Translations under genes and position numbers: made by a program | Origin: Litorivivens sp047622145 | GTDB taxonomy: Bacteria > Pseudomonadota > Gammaproteobacteria > Pseudomonadales > Spongiibacteraceae | Length of the DNA stretch: 23,275 nt | NCBI GenBank assembly: GCA_047622145.1 | Contig: JBLHMO010000039.1 | Span: 1-23,275 of the forward strand | Reading direction: 5' to 3' | The notes under the pieces: model-generated | Seen by the model: only the letters and a program-made list of their open reading frames with translations | Databases searched by the model: none | What the model was told of the DNA's origin: nothing | Shown: in pieces, positions 4,205 through 12,024 of the stretch | Position numbering within the stretch: position 1 is the first letter of the stretch | How the letters are laid out: the number at the start of each line of letters is the position of its first letter

Positions 4205-6679
4205 ATGGCAAAACGCCGCCCGTCCAATGACCCACACGCCGATCGCGAATCTTCGCGCTATGAAAACCCCATACCCAGCCGCGAATTTATCTTATCCGTG
4301 GTGGAGAAGAAGCCCCTGAATGAAGCCCAGCTAGCGAAAGCGCTCGGCATAGAGGGAGATGAGGCCACAGAAGCGCTGCGGCGGCGCGTGCGTGCAATGC
4401 TGCGTGACCGGCAGTTGAGTTCGGGCAAATCGGGGCGGCTGGAAATATCCACCGCCGAGGTGTTTGAAGGTTTGGTGCAGGCGAGCAAAGACGGCTATGG
4501 CTTTGTGCTATTGCCTGACCGAGGCGACATTTTTCTGTCCCACTGGCAAATGCAGCAAGTCTTCGATGGCGACCGAGTATCGGTCGTGGTAGACGGCGAG
4601 GAAAAGCGCGGGCGCCTGTCGGGCACCATTTTAAAGGTGCTGGAGCGCAATACGCAGCAGATTGTCGGGCGCTTTGATGCTGACGAAGGCAAACCCTTTG
4701 TTGTTACCGAGGGCAAGTTGAACCACGTTGTTCAGCTAGAGGACCTTGGCGATACCAAGCCAGCCGTTGGCGATTACCTTACGGTGGCTATTACCCAGCA
4801 ACCTGAACCCAAGCGCCCGCCGCGAGGCCGAGTGGTTGAAGTGCTGGGGGATGTCAACCGCCCCGGCGTTGCGACTGAAGTGGCTATTCGGCAAAACGAC
4901 ATTCCCCATGAGTGGTCGCAGGATGTTGAGCGCGAGGCGCGTAAATTTGCTGCCGAACCCGGCGACAACGACAAGTTGGCGCGGGTTGATTTGCGCAGTT
5001 TGCGGCTGGTCACCATTGATGGTGAAGACGCCCGCGATTTTGATGACGCCGTATACTGCGAGCCCAAGAAGTCTGGTGGCTGGCGCCTGTGGGTGGCGAT
5101 CGCAGATGTATCCCACTATGTGCAGATCGGCTCGGCGCTGGATACCGAGGCGCAAAGCCGGGCGACTTCGGTGTATTTCCCTGATCGCGTCGTACCCATG
5201 TTGCCGGAAACACTGTCCAACGGGCTGTGTTCGCTCAAGCCGGAAGTTGATCGTCTGTGTATGGTTTGCGAGATGACGATTAGTGCTTCTGGCAAGTTGA
5301 GCGGCTACCAGTTTTATGAGGGCGTGATGCGCTCCCATGCGCGCTTTACCTACAACGACGTTGCTGCTCTGCTCGGGGGGGATGCCGATGACGAGTTAAA
5401 GGCCAAGCGCAGTGGCTTTATGCCGCAGCTGCATAATCTGCACGGGGTGTATAAGGCCCTGCGCAGTGCTCGGGACAAGCGTGGTGCCATCGACTTTGAA
5501 ACGGTTGAAACGCGCGTGTTGTACGATGCCCAGCATCGCATTGAGGCCATTGTGCCGGTGGTGCGCAACGATGCGCATAAGATCATAGAAGAGTGCATGC
5601 TCTGTGCAAACGTGGCGACCGCCCGATTGCTGGAGAGCTCGGAGCTGCCGGCCCTGTACCGTGTGCACAGTGGGCCAGCGGGCGATAGGCTGGAAAAATT
5701 GCGCTCCTATCTGGGCGAGCTGGGTCTTAATTTAAGCGGGGGTGAGAGCCCTGATCCCGGCGACTATCAGACCTTACTGTCCAGCATTTCCGCCCGGCCT
5801 GATGCGGGTGTTATTCAGGTTATGTTGCTGCGCTCACTCAAGCAAGCCATGTACCAGCCTGATAACAATGGTCATTTTGGGCTTCACTACCCCGCCTATG
5901 CGCACTTCACATCGCCTATTCGGCGCTATCCAGATTTATTGGTGCACCGCTGCATACGACATTTGCTGCGAAGCCAGAAGCCCTCAAAACATCTCTTGGG
6001 ACGTTTTCTGCCAAGCCGGAAGCCCTTAAAAAATCTTCTGCCACAGGCAGATGCCAAGCCTTTAGCGAAGGAAAAAATCTACCCTTACGATATCGGTGCG
6101 ATGACAGCGCTAGGCGAGCATTGCTCGATGGCCGAGCGCCGCGCTGATGATGCCAGTCGTGATGTTATGGCCTGGCTCAAGTGCGAGTTTTTGCAGGATA
6201 AGGTTGGCGAGACCTTTGAGGCGGTGATCACCGCGGTTACCGGCTTTGGTTTTTTTGCCGAAATGCGGCCTCTTTACATGGAAGGTTTGGTTCACATCAG
6301 TGCGCTAGGCAAGGATTTTTATCAGTTTGATCAGGCCAAGCAGCGCTTGGTCGGTGAGCGCAATCGGGATGTTTTTGCTTTGGGCGACACGGTGACCGTG
6401 CAGATACTCAAGGTGAACGTTGAAGACCGCAAGGTAGATCTCGGCATTATTGCCGCCGGTAAAAGCGCTAGCGGCAAAGAGCGGAAGATCACCCAGCGTG
6501 AGAAAATTGCTCGCGGTGAATTTGACGATGATAAGAAGCCTCGTAAGCGTGGTCCAAGGCGGCGCTCCGGTGGCGGCAAGCCTGCGGCCGGTAAGTCTAC
6601 GACAGGCAAGTCTACGACAGGCAAGTCTGCGACAGACAAAGCTGCAAAAAACAAGCCTTCGACACGCAAGCGTAAGTAG
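4205..6679 (+). CDS. rnr: Ribonuclease R (3'-5' exoribonuclease)
   Basis: An 824-residue RNase R, a processive hydrolytic 3'-to-5' exonuclease that degrades structured RNA and helps in rRNA quality control. Visible domains: N-terminal winged helix (about 25-85), two cold-shock/OB domains (about 90-240), the RNB catalytic domain (about 260-610) with the signature DGEDARDFDD at 272-281 supplying the metal-binding aspartates, S1 domain (about 666-748), and a Lys/Arg-rich tail. HCSMAERRADDASRD, conserved at the RNB end, is present. Two oddities: an extra segment of about 20 residues between HRCIRHLLRS and IYPYDIG, created by an in-frame 42-bp-offset duplication, and a C-terminal run of 15-bp repeats. 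The ATG start gives MAKRRPSNDP; AAGAGG lies about 13 nt upstream. rlmB follows, as in many gammaproteobacteria. Confidence 0.96.
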   Translation: MAKRRPSNDPHADRESSRYENPIPSREFILSVVEKKPLNEAQLAKALGIEGDEATEALRRRVRAMLRDRQLSSGKSGRLEISTAEVFEGLVQASKDGYGFVLLPDRGDIFLSHWQMQQVFDGDRVSVVVDGEEKRGRLSGTILKVLERNTQQIVGRFDADEGKPFVVTEGKLNHVVQLEDLGDTKPAVGDYLTVAITQQPEPKRPPRGRVVEVLGDVNRPGVATEVAIRQNDIPHEWSQDVEREARKFAAEPGDNDKLARVDLRSLRLVTIDGEDARDFDDAVYCEPKKSGGWRLWVAIADVSHYVQIGSALDTEAQSRATSVYFPDRVVPMLPETLSNGLCSLKPEVDRLCMVCEMTISASGKLSGYQFYEGVMRSHARFTYNDVAALLGGDADDELKAKRSGFMPQLHNLHGVYKALRSARDKRGAIDFETVETRVLYDAQHRIEAIVPVVRNDAHKIIEECMLCANVATARLLESSELPALYRVHSGPAGDRLEKLRSYLGELGLNLSGGESPDPGDYQTLLSSISARPDAGVIQVMLLRSLKQAMYQPDNNGHFGLHYPAYAHFTSPIRRYPDLLVHRCIRHLLRSQKPSKHLLGRFLPSRKPLKNLLPQADAKPLAKEKIYPYDIGAMTALGEHCSMAERRADDASRDVMAWLKCEFLQDKVGETFEAVITAVTGFGFFAEMRPLYMEGLVHISALGKDFYQFDQAKQRLVGERNRDVFALGDTVTVQILKVNVEDRKVDLGIIAAGKSASGKERKITQREKIARGEFDDDKKPRKRGPRRRSGGGKPAAGKSTTGKSTTGKSATDKAAKNKPSTRKRK
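5971..6036 (+). repeat. In-frame 24-bp direct repeat inside rnr
   Basis: AAGCCAGAAGCCCTCAAAAC (5971-5990, extending to 5994) recurs at 6013-6036 with 21 of 24 identities. The offset is 42 bp, which preserves the frame and encodes QKPSKHLLGRFLP followed by SRKPLKNLLPQ. It lies in a segment where E. coli RNase R has a short variable loop. Confidence 0.75.
6587..6646 (+). repeat. 15-bp tandem repeat at the 3' end of rnr
   Basis: Four units of ACAGGCAAGTCTACG type run from 6587 to 6646 (the first and last diverged), encoding a repeated TTGKS-like basic pentapeptide in the RNase R tail. Being a multiple of 3, copy number can vary without frameshift. Confidence 0.8.
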
Positions 6680-6756
6680 CAGCCACGCTTGCCTTATTTG
6701 TTTACGGGCTCAGGGGTTTATACGTTCGACCTGCAAGTTTATTGAGAGTACAGAAT

Positions 6757-7494
6757 ATGTCAGATCAGGTTTACGGGCTGCACGCCGTGCAGAGCCTGCT
6801 GGAACGGCGCGCCGAGGATGTTGAGTTATTGCTGGTGCAGCAGGGGCGTCAGGACAAGCGTCTGCAGCAGCTGGTGGCACAAATAGAAAGTGTCGGTTTG
6901 AGCCTGCAGGTTGTGCCTCGGGAAAAGCTGGACACTTTAGCTGGGGGTGGTCGTCATCAGGGCGTGGTAGCCCAGGTGGCCGAGCGCGAGTCCGCTTACA
7001 GTGAAAAGCAGTTGCCGGAGCTGCTAGCGCAATTGCCGGCGCCGGCGTTGGTGTTGGTACTCGATGGCGTGACCGATCCGCATAATTTGGGTGCCTGCCT
7101 GCGCAGCGCCGATGCGGCCGGGGTGAGCCTGGTAATCGCGCCAAAAGATAAATCAGCGAGCCTGAATGCGACCGTGCGTAAGGTGGCCTGCGGCGCAGCG
7201 GAAACAGTGCCCTTTGTGGCGGTAACCAACCTTGCGCGCACCCTTAAGCAGCTGCAGGACGCGGGTGTGTGGTTGGTGGGTATGGCGGGAGAGGCCGAAC
7301 AAAGCCTCTACGATGTCGACCTGACGGGGCCTATCGCCGTCGTGATGGGTGCAGAAGGTGCGGGACTGCGGCGGCTGACGCGGGAACACTGTGATTATCT
7401 GGCGAAATTGCCGATGGCGGGCGCGATAAGTAGCCTCAATGTGTCGGTCGCCACCGGTGTGGTGCTGTTCGAAGTTGTACGCCAGCGCCGCTAA
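6757..7494 (+). CDS. rlmB: 23S rRNA (guanosine-2'-O-)-methyltransferase RlmB
   Basis: A 245-residue SPOUT methyltransferase (TrmH/SpoU family) that 2'-O-methylates G2251 (E. coli numbering) in the peptidyl transferase P loop. An N-terminal substrate-binding domain (about 1-75, beginning VYGLHAVQSLLERR) is followed by the knotted domain with the three SpoU motifs: LDGVTDPHNLGACLRSADA, VVMGAEGAGLRRL, and LPMAGAISSLNVSVATGVVL near the C-terminus. Start at 6757 gives MSDQVYGLHAV, the usual family N-terminus; an upstream in-frame TTG at 6742 is less likely. It sits 77 bp after rnr and is probably cotranscribed, an arrangement common in gammaproteobacteria. Confidence 0.95.
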   Translation: MSDQVYGLHAVQSLLERRAEDVELLLVQQGRQDKRLQQLVAQIESVGLSLQVVPREKLDTLAGGGRHQGVVAQVAERESAYSEKQLPELLAQLPAPALVLVLDGVTDPHNLGACLRSADAAGVSLVIAPKDKSASLNATVRKVACGAAETVPFVAVTNLARTLKQLQDAGVWLVGMAGEAEQSLYDVDLTGPIAVVMGAEGAGLRRLTREHCDYLAKLPMAGAISSLNVSVATGVVLFEVVRQRR

Positions 7495-7530
7495 GTCGCT
7501 GTCTAATGACCGGTTTTTGTGCGATATGGC

Positions 7531-7559
7531 TTGCATCCCGCGCTACTCTTGCCTAGAAT
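7531..7559 (+). promoter_or_regulatory. Sigma70 promoter of the rpsF operon
   Basis: -35 TTGCAT (7531-7536), exactly 17 nt spacer, -10 TAGAAT (7554-7559). It lies in the 161-bp gap before rpsF and leaves an untranslated leader of roughly 90 nt. Confidence 0.7.
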
Positions 7560-7613
7560 TCGGCCTCTTGAAATTTCCGTCAGTCGCGGCCTTGCTTCGG
7601 CTGGCCTCCTTGT

Positions 7614-7631
7614 CACACCGAAGGTCGGGTG
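7614..7631 (+). promoter_or_regulatory. rpsF leader hairpin, candidate S6:S18 autoregulatory site
   Basis: In the leader, CACACCG-AAGGT-CGGGTG folds with pairs CAC/GTG and CCG/CGG and a bulged A, 24 nt before the rpsF start codon. A GGCC-rich hairpin lies just upstream (7587-7606). Many bacterial rpsF leaders bind the S6:S18 complex through a CCG-containing hairpin (published for several phyla); identity with that motif is inferred from position and the exposed CCG, not verified. Confidence 0.35.
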
Positions 7632-7655
7632 GCTTCAATCCATAAGGAGATGCAT

Positions 7656-8102
7656 ATGCGTCACTATGAAATCGTGTTCATGGTCCATCCGGATCAGAGC
7701 GAGCAGGTTCCGAGTATGATCGAACGTTATACTCAGGCAATCGAAAAAGACGGCGGTCAAGTTCACCGCCTCGAAGATTGGGGCCGGCGTCAACTGGCTT
7801 ACCCGATCGAAAAAATCCACAAAGCGCACTATGTGCTGATGAATGTTGAAGCGTCTGGTGAGGCAATGGACGAGTTGCGCACCAACTTTCGTTTCAACGA
7901 TGCCATTCTGCGTGACCTGATCATCCGTTGCGACGAGTCCGTGACTGAAGAGTCGCCGATCATGAAGATCGAGAAAGAAAGCCGTGACCGTCGTGGTCGC
8001 AGCGATCGTCCACCTCGCCGTGAAGACAGTGACGATTCAGCCAGCCCGAGTTCAGATGTTGCACCTGAGCCTGAAAAAACAACGGTTAGCACCGAAGATT
8101 AA
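7656..8102 (+). CDS. rpsF: 30S ribosomal protein S6
   Basis: A 148-residue bS6, a primary binder of the 16S central domain as an S6:S18 heterodimer. The N-terminus MRHYEIVFMVHPDQSEQVP and the block VHRLEDWGRRQLAYPIEKIH are nearly identical to E. coli S6. The tail from about residue 105 is charged (RDRRGRSDRPPRRED) then acidic Ser-rich and ends STED rather than in the terminal Glu-Glu that RimK extends in E. coli. Start: 7656 gives the canonical MRHYEIV; an in-frame ATG at 7650 would add Met-His. AAGGAG (7644-7649) is suitably spaced for 7656. First gene of the rpsF-rpsR-DUF2232-rplI operon. Confidence 0.97.
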   Translation: MRHYEIVFMVHPDQSEQVPSMIERYTQAIEKDGGQVHRLEDWGRRQLAYPIEKIHKAHYVLMNVEASGEAMDELRTNFRFNDAILRDLIIRCDESVTEESPIMKIEKESRDRRGRSDRPPRREDSDDSASPSSDVAPEPEKTTVSTED

Positions 8103-8126
8103 TCGCGGATAATACTGGAGAGTAAA

Positions 8127-8354
8127 ATGGCACGTTTTTTTCGTCGTCGTAAGTTTTGCCGCTTCACCGCGGAAGGTGTTAAGCAAATTGATTACAAGGA
8201 TCTGGAAACCTTGAAAGCCTATGTTTCTGAAACGGGCAAGATTGTTCCTAGCCGTATTACCGGAACCAAGGCCAAATATCAGCGCCAGCTCGCTACTGCG
8301 GTAAAACGCGCGCGCTTCCTGGCCTTGCTGCCTTACACTGATAGTCATCAGTAA
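8127..8354 (+). CDS. rpsR: 30S ribosomal protein S18
   Basis: A 75-residue bS18, which pairs with S6 on the 16S platform. The sequence MARFFRRRKFCRFTAEGV, IDYKDLETLKAYVSETGKI and ITGTKAKYQRQLATAVKRAR is typical across gammaproteobacteria. GGAGAG sits 7 nt before the ATG. It starts 24 bp after rpsF. No priB lies between rpsF and rpsR, unlike enterobacteria. Confidence 0.98.
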   Translation: MARFFRRRKFCRFTAEGVKQIDYKDLETLKAYVSETGKIVPSRITGTKAKYQRQLATAVKRARFLALLPYTDSHQ

Positions 8355-8372
8355 GCAGCAGTTGTAATACCA

Positions 8373-9224
8373 GTGCGCACTCTGGCTGAATTTATCATGA
8401 GGGGGCGCACGCAGGCCGTTGCTGTGTCTGTATTAAGCGTAGGCACCGTGTTTTTTGCCTGGGTTGCCGCCGCCGCCATAGCGCTGGTGACATTGCGAAA
8501 GGGTGTGAGTCAGGGCAGTTATGTCCTGATGTGGGCCTTGTTACCGGCGGCAGTGATTGCGCTGGGCGCGGCTGACCTTGGGCCCATAACGGCAATAGTC
8601 GGTGTGTACCTAGGGGCAAGTTGCCTCAGGCTGAGTCATTCATGGACCTGGGCGCTACTGCTTATCAGTGTGGCGGGTTTAGCCTTAGCGGTGTTGATGA
8701 ATACCCTCGCTGTTGCTCAAACTCAGCAAATTGCTGATTTGCTGACGCAGGTGGTCACTCAGATGCGCTCGCAAAATCCGCAGCTGACGATGCCGACGAT
8801 GTCGGTGTCGGATGTGGCAGGTCTGATAGGCGTCATTAACGCCTATACCGTCGCCCTAAGTCTGTTGTTGGGGCGTTGGTGGCAGGCGCAGCTGTATAAC
8901 CCAGGTGGTTTTCGCGTTGAATTTCAGGCGATACGTTTGGAGCCGGTGTTGGTGTCAGTGCTGGTGATTGGAATGTTATTACTCGGTGCCAGCGAAGATT
9001 GGCGGAATTGGATGCTGATCTTGCAAATGCCACTGACCTTTGCAGGTATCTCACTGGTACACGCAATGGCCGACAGGTATAAGCTGGGGCAGAGCTGGTT
9101 GGTTGTGTTCTACGTGTTGTGGGTGTTTTTAATGCCCTTGCGCTGGCTGGTTCAACTGCTCGCGGTAGTTGACAGTTTTATTGATGTGAGAAAGCGTTTG
9201 CCGGGCCCTAAGTCGGCTGAGTAA
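8373..9224 (+). CDS. DUF2232 family integral membrane protein
   Basis: A 283-residue hydrophobic protein with about seven to eight predicted membrane segments (for example around residues 15-40, 45-70, 90-112, 150-168, 190-208, 215-232 and 240-265) and a charged C-terminal tail. It matches the DUF2232 (YybS-like) protein that occupies the rpsR-rplI interval in Pseudomonas-type genomes. Function is unknown. A GTG start at 8373 gives MRTLAEFIMRGR, the form seen in relatives; the ATG at 8397 would remove eight conserved-looking residues. It is 18 bp after rpsR and 21 bp before rplI, so cotranscribed with ribosomal proteins. Confidence 0.85.
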   Translation: MRTLAEFIMRGRTQAVAVSVLSVGTVFFAWVAAAAIALVTLRKGVSQGSYVLMWALLPAAVIALGAADLGPITAIVGVYLGASCLRLSHSWTWALLLISVAGLALAVLMNTLAVAQTQQIADLLTQVVTQMRSQNPQLTMPTMSVSDVAGLIGVINAYTVALSLLLGRWWQAQLYNPGGFRVEFQAIRLEPVLVSVLVIGMLLLGASEDWRNWMLILQMPLTFAGISLVHAMADRYKLGQSWLVVFYVLWVFLMPLRWLVQLLAVVDSFIDVRKRLPGPKSAE

Positions 9225-9245
9225 GCGCGAATAGAGGAAGAAATC

Positions 9246-9695
9246 ATGCAGGTCATATTGCTGGAAAATGTAGGTAAGCTGGGTGAGCTGGGCGACCAGG
9301 TAAATGTAAAATCCGGTTACGGCCGTAATTTCCTGATCCCATTTGGCAAAGCGGTACCGGCGACGGCAACAAATGTTGCTGAGGTTGAGCAACGCCGTTC
9401 AGAGCTAGAGGCTACCGCTGCTGACAAGCGTGCTACTGCTGAGAAGCGCGCTGAAGCACTGAGCGAGCTGGTCGTGACCATTGCCGCCAATGCCGGTGAA
9501 GAGGGCAAGCTGTTTGGTTCTATCGGTACCCGCGATATCGCCGAGGCCGTATCCAAGGCCAGTGGCAGCGAAGTCGTGAAAAGCGAAGTTCAGTTGTCTG
9601 AAGGTTCCATTCGTGAAGTCGGTGAGTACGATATCGACCTCAAATTGCACCCTGAAGTGACCACCAGCATCAAGTTGTCCGTTATTCGTGAATAA
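9246..9695 (+). CDS. rplI: 50S ribosomal protein L9
   Basis: A 149-residue bL9, a dumbbell-shaped protein at the base of the L1 stalk that supports reading-frame maintenance. The N-terminal globular domain is MQVILLENVGKLGELGDQV with the signature GYGRNFLIPFGKA, followed by a long charged helix (residues about 45-80) and a C-terminal domain containing GKLFGSIGTRDIAEA and HPEVTTSIKLSV. Length equals E. coli L9. GAGGAAG precedes the ATG. Last gene of the operon, followed within 50 bp by a strong terminator. Confidence 0.98.
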   Translation: MQVILLENVGKLGELGDQVNVKSGYGRNFLIPFGKAVPATATNVAEVEQRRSELEATAADKRATAEKRAEALSELVVTIAANAGEEGKLFGSIGTRDIAEAVSKASGSEVVKSEVQLSEGSIREVGEYDIDLKLHPEVTTSIKLSVIRE

Positions 9696-9742
9696 GGAAT
9701 AGGCGCCAGCCCGCGGGTCTGCGGGCCTGCGAGCAGTAATGC

Positions 9743-9774
9743 AAAAGCATCCGGTGATCGGATGCTTTTTTTTT
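9743..9774 (+). terminator. Intrinsic terminator of the rpsF operon
   Basis: A perfect 11-bp stem, AAAAGCATCCG (9743-9753) with CGGATGCTTTT (9759-9769), 5-nt loop GTGAT, running into nine consecutive T. Confidence 0.92.
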
Positions 9775-9823
9775 GCGGGTGGATACCCCACAATGATCGC
9801 CCTAATACGCATAATAAACCCCT

Positions 9824-11230
9824 ATGCACAGTGAAACCTACGACGACGCACCACCGCCGTTTGACGATATCGACATAGCCACACTCAAACTGCCCCCGCA
9901 TTCGCTAGAGGCCGAGCAGTCTGTGCTCGGTGGTCTGCTTATTCGCGGGGACGTGTGGGATACCGTCGCGGATCTGCTGTCTGAGGCTGATTTTTTCCAG
10001 CCGCGTCATCGCCATATCTATGCCGGTATGGCAAAGCTGGTCGAGCAGGAACAGCCTATTGATGTGGTGACACTGGCTGAAGCCCTCGATAAAAACGCCC
10101 AGCTCGACAAGGTCGGCGGCATTGCCTACCTTGCGGAGCTTGCACAAAATACCCCGGCCGTCGCTAATATCCGCGCCTACGCCGATGCCGTGCGTGAGCG
10201 GGCAACACTGCGATCCCTGATAGAAACGGCTCAGAAAATCGCCGACAGCGGCTTTCATCCCGAGGGCCGCAATAGTACCGACCTGCTAGATGCCGCTGAA
10301 CGCGACATAATGCAGATCAGCGAGGATCGCCCCAAGGCTGGTGGTCCACAAGCGGTTAACCCGCTACTGGGCAAGGCCGTTCAGCGAATTGATGAGCTGT
10401 TTCGCAGCGGCTCCTCGTTAACCGGTGTCAGTACGGGTTTTAGCGAGTTGGATGATATGACCTCGGGTCTACAAAAATCCGACTTAATTATTGTCGCTGC
10501 CCGACCCTCGATGGGTAAAACCGCTTTTGCGATGAATTTGATTGAAAACGCCATCCTTGCCGATGATCGGCCGGCACTGGTATTCAGCATGGAGATGCCC
10601 GCGGACCAGCTAATGATGCGGATGTTGTCCTCGGTTGGCCGAATTGATCAGACTAAAGTGCGTACCGGGAAGCTGGATCAAGAAGATTGGCCGAAGCTGA
10701 ATGGAGCGGTTCACAAGCTCAAAGACCGACCGCTGTTCATCGACGATACCCCGGCCCTGACGCCCACCGAAGTGCGCTCTAGGGCGCGCAAATTGGTGCG
10801 TGAGCACGGCGAGCTGTCGATGATCATGATCGACTATCTGCAGTTGATGCAGGTAGCTGGACGCGGCGGCGAAGGGCGTACCGCAGAAATTTCCGAAATT
10901 TCGCGTTCGCTGAAAGGCATTGCGAAAGAATTCCAGTGCCCTGTCGTCGCGCTGTCGCAGCTTAACCGCGCCCTTGAGCAGCGGCCGAATAAGCGCCCGG
11001 TCAATTCAGACTTGCGTGAATCCGGCGCAATTGAGCAGGATGCGGACGTCATCATGTTCATCTACCGCGAAGAGGTTTACAACGAGGAGACCGATCAGAA
11101 GGGGGTGGCGGAAATTATTATAGGCAAGCAGCGAAATGGTCCAATCGGTACCGCGCGCCTGACCTTTATCGGCAAGTACACCCGCTTTGAAAATCTCGCC
11201 TTCAGTGGCTACCGCGACGATCCCGGCTAA
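9824..11230 (+). CDS. dnaB: Replicative DNA helicase DnaB
   Basis: A 468-residue hexameric 5'-3' replication fork helicase. The N-terminal DnaB domain (about 20-125) begins LPPHSLEAEQSVLGGLL. A linker region around 165-200 follows. The RecA-like C-terminal domain has Walker A ARPSMGKT (226-233), VFSMEMP, Walker B IMIDYLQLM, and the DnaB blocks SQLNRALEQR, DLRESGAIEQDADVIMFIYR and GKQRNGPIGT. The first about 20 residues are acidic and variable. No intein is present. The ATG at 9824 has no clear Shine-Dalgarno. It is followed by the convergent tat operon instead of alr, the usual neighbour in Pseudomonas. Its presumed loader partners may be the DnaT-like and P-like proteins 6-7 kb downstream. 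Confidence 0.97.
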   Translation: MHSETYDDAPPPFDDIDIATLKLPPHSLEAEQSVLGGLLIRGDVWDTVADLLSEADFFQPRHRHIYAGMAKLVEQEQPIDVVTLAEALDKNAQLDKVGGIAYLAELAQNTPAVANIRAYADAVRERATLRSLIETAQKIADSGFHPEGRNSTDLLDAAERDIMQISEDRPKAGGPQAVNPLLGKAVQRIDELFRSGSSLTGVSTGFSELDDMTSGLQKSDLIIVAARPSMGKTAFAMNLIENAILADDRPALVFSMEMPADQLMMRMLSSVGRIDQTKVRTGKLDQEDWPKLNGAVHKLKDRPLFIDDTPALTPTEVRSRARKLVREHGELSMIMIDYLQLMQVAGRGGEGRTAEISEISRSLKGIAKEFQCPVVALSQLNRALEQRPNKRPVNSDLRESGAIEQDADVIMFIYREEVYNEETDQKGVAEIIIGKQRNGPIGTARLTFIGKYTRFENLAFSGYRDDPG

Positions 11231-11232
11231 AA

Positions 11233-11262
11233 GCGTTCTAGGTTTATGTTTGACCTAGGCGC
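11233..11262 (-). terminator. Probable terminator of the tat operon (may also serve dnaB)
   Basis: On the minus strand, GCG-C-CTAGGT (11253-11262) pairs with ACCTAG-AA-CGC (11233-11243) and is followed by TTTT. It lies in the 38-bp gap between the convergent dnaB and tatC stop codons. On the + strand the T-run is missing, so it best fits tatC. Confidence 0.5.
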
Positions 11263-11268
11263 TAGTAC

Positions 11269-12024
11269 TTAGTCTGAATCCGCTGCCGGTTCTTCCCTCA
11301 GGCCCAGAAAACGACTAAAGAACAAACCCGCTTCAAACAGTAGCCACATTGGCAATGCCAGCAGGCATTGGGAAAATACGTCCGGTGGCGTCAGCAGCAT
11401 CGCGAATACAAAGCAGCCAACAATGACGTAAGGGCGCTTGCCCTGCAGGGACTTGCGCTCGACCGCGCCGCTCCAGATCAATAACATCGTTGCGATCGGA
11501 ATTTCAAAGGCCAGACCAAAGGCCATGAACAGCTTGAGCGCAATATCGAGAAAGCGGCTGATATCGGGGGTGTAGGCAACACCATCGGGTACGATGCTGC
11601 TAAAAAAGCCGAATACCAAGGGGAACACCGCGTAGTAGGCAAAGGCTAAGCCGGCATAAAACAAAATGATGCTGGAAGTCAGCAGCGGTAGGGCGACACG
11701 TTTCTCGCGCTTGTACATGCCCGGCGCCACAAAGCCCCAGAGTTGTTGCAGAATAAAGGGCATCGCCAGACAGAGGCTGGCTACCATCACCAGTTTGAAG
11801 GGCGCCAGAAAGGTCGATGCGACCTCGGTTGCGATCATGCTGGTGCCTTCGGGCAGAAGCGTTCGCAGCGGCTGTGAGATGAATGTGTAAAGGTCGTTGG
11901 CAAAGGCCATCAGCGCCAGCGCAAACGCCAGTACCAGCAGTACGCAGCGCATTAGGCGATCGCGCAATTCCGACAGGTGCTGGACTAGCGGCTGGCCGGC
12001 ATCGTCTTCGGCGCTCCTATTCAT
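11269..12024 (-). CDS. tatC: Sec-independent protein translocase subunit TatC
   Basis: A 251-residue polytopic inner-membrane protein, the twin-arginine signal-peptide receptor core of the Tat translocase. The N-terminus has the TatC signature VQHLSELRDRL (about 14-24), the first loop contains FLAPFKL, and the cytoplasmic loop YKREKR holds the conserved Glu (about 107) that contacts the twin-arginine motif. Six hydrophobic segments are evident, with the last two close together before a short acidic tail. Its ATG overlaps the tatB stop by 8 nt (ATGAATAG), indicating translational coupling. Last gene of the minus-strand operon. Confidence 0.97.
   Translation of the reverse strand: MNRSAEDDAGQPLVQHLSELRDRLMRCVLLVLAFALALMAFANDLYTFISQPLRTLLPEGTSMIATEVASTFLAPFKLVMVASLCLAMPFILQQLWGFVAPGMYKREKRVALPLLTSSIILFYAGLAFAYYAVFPLVFGFFSSIVPDGVAYTPDISRFLDIALKLFMAFGLAFEIPIATMLLIWSGAVERKSLQGKRPYVIVGCFVFAMLLTPPDVFSQCLLALPMWLLFEAGLFFSRFLGLREEPAADSD

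Noticed and set aside
4736..5338. 200-codon reverse open frame inside rnr
   Set aside because: It lies entirely antisense to the RNase R catalytic domain and has shadow-frame composition.
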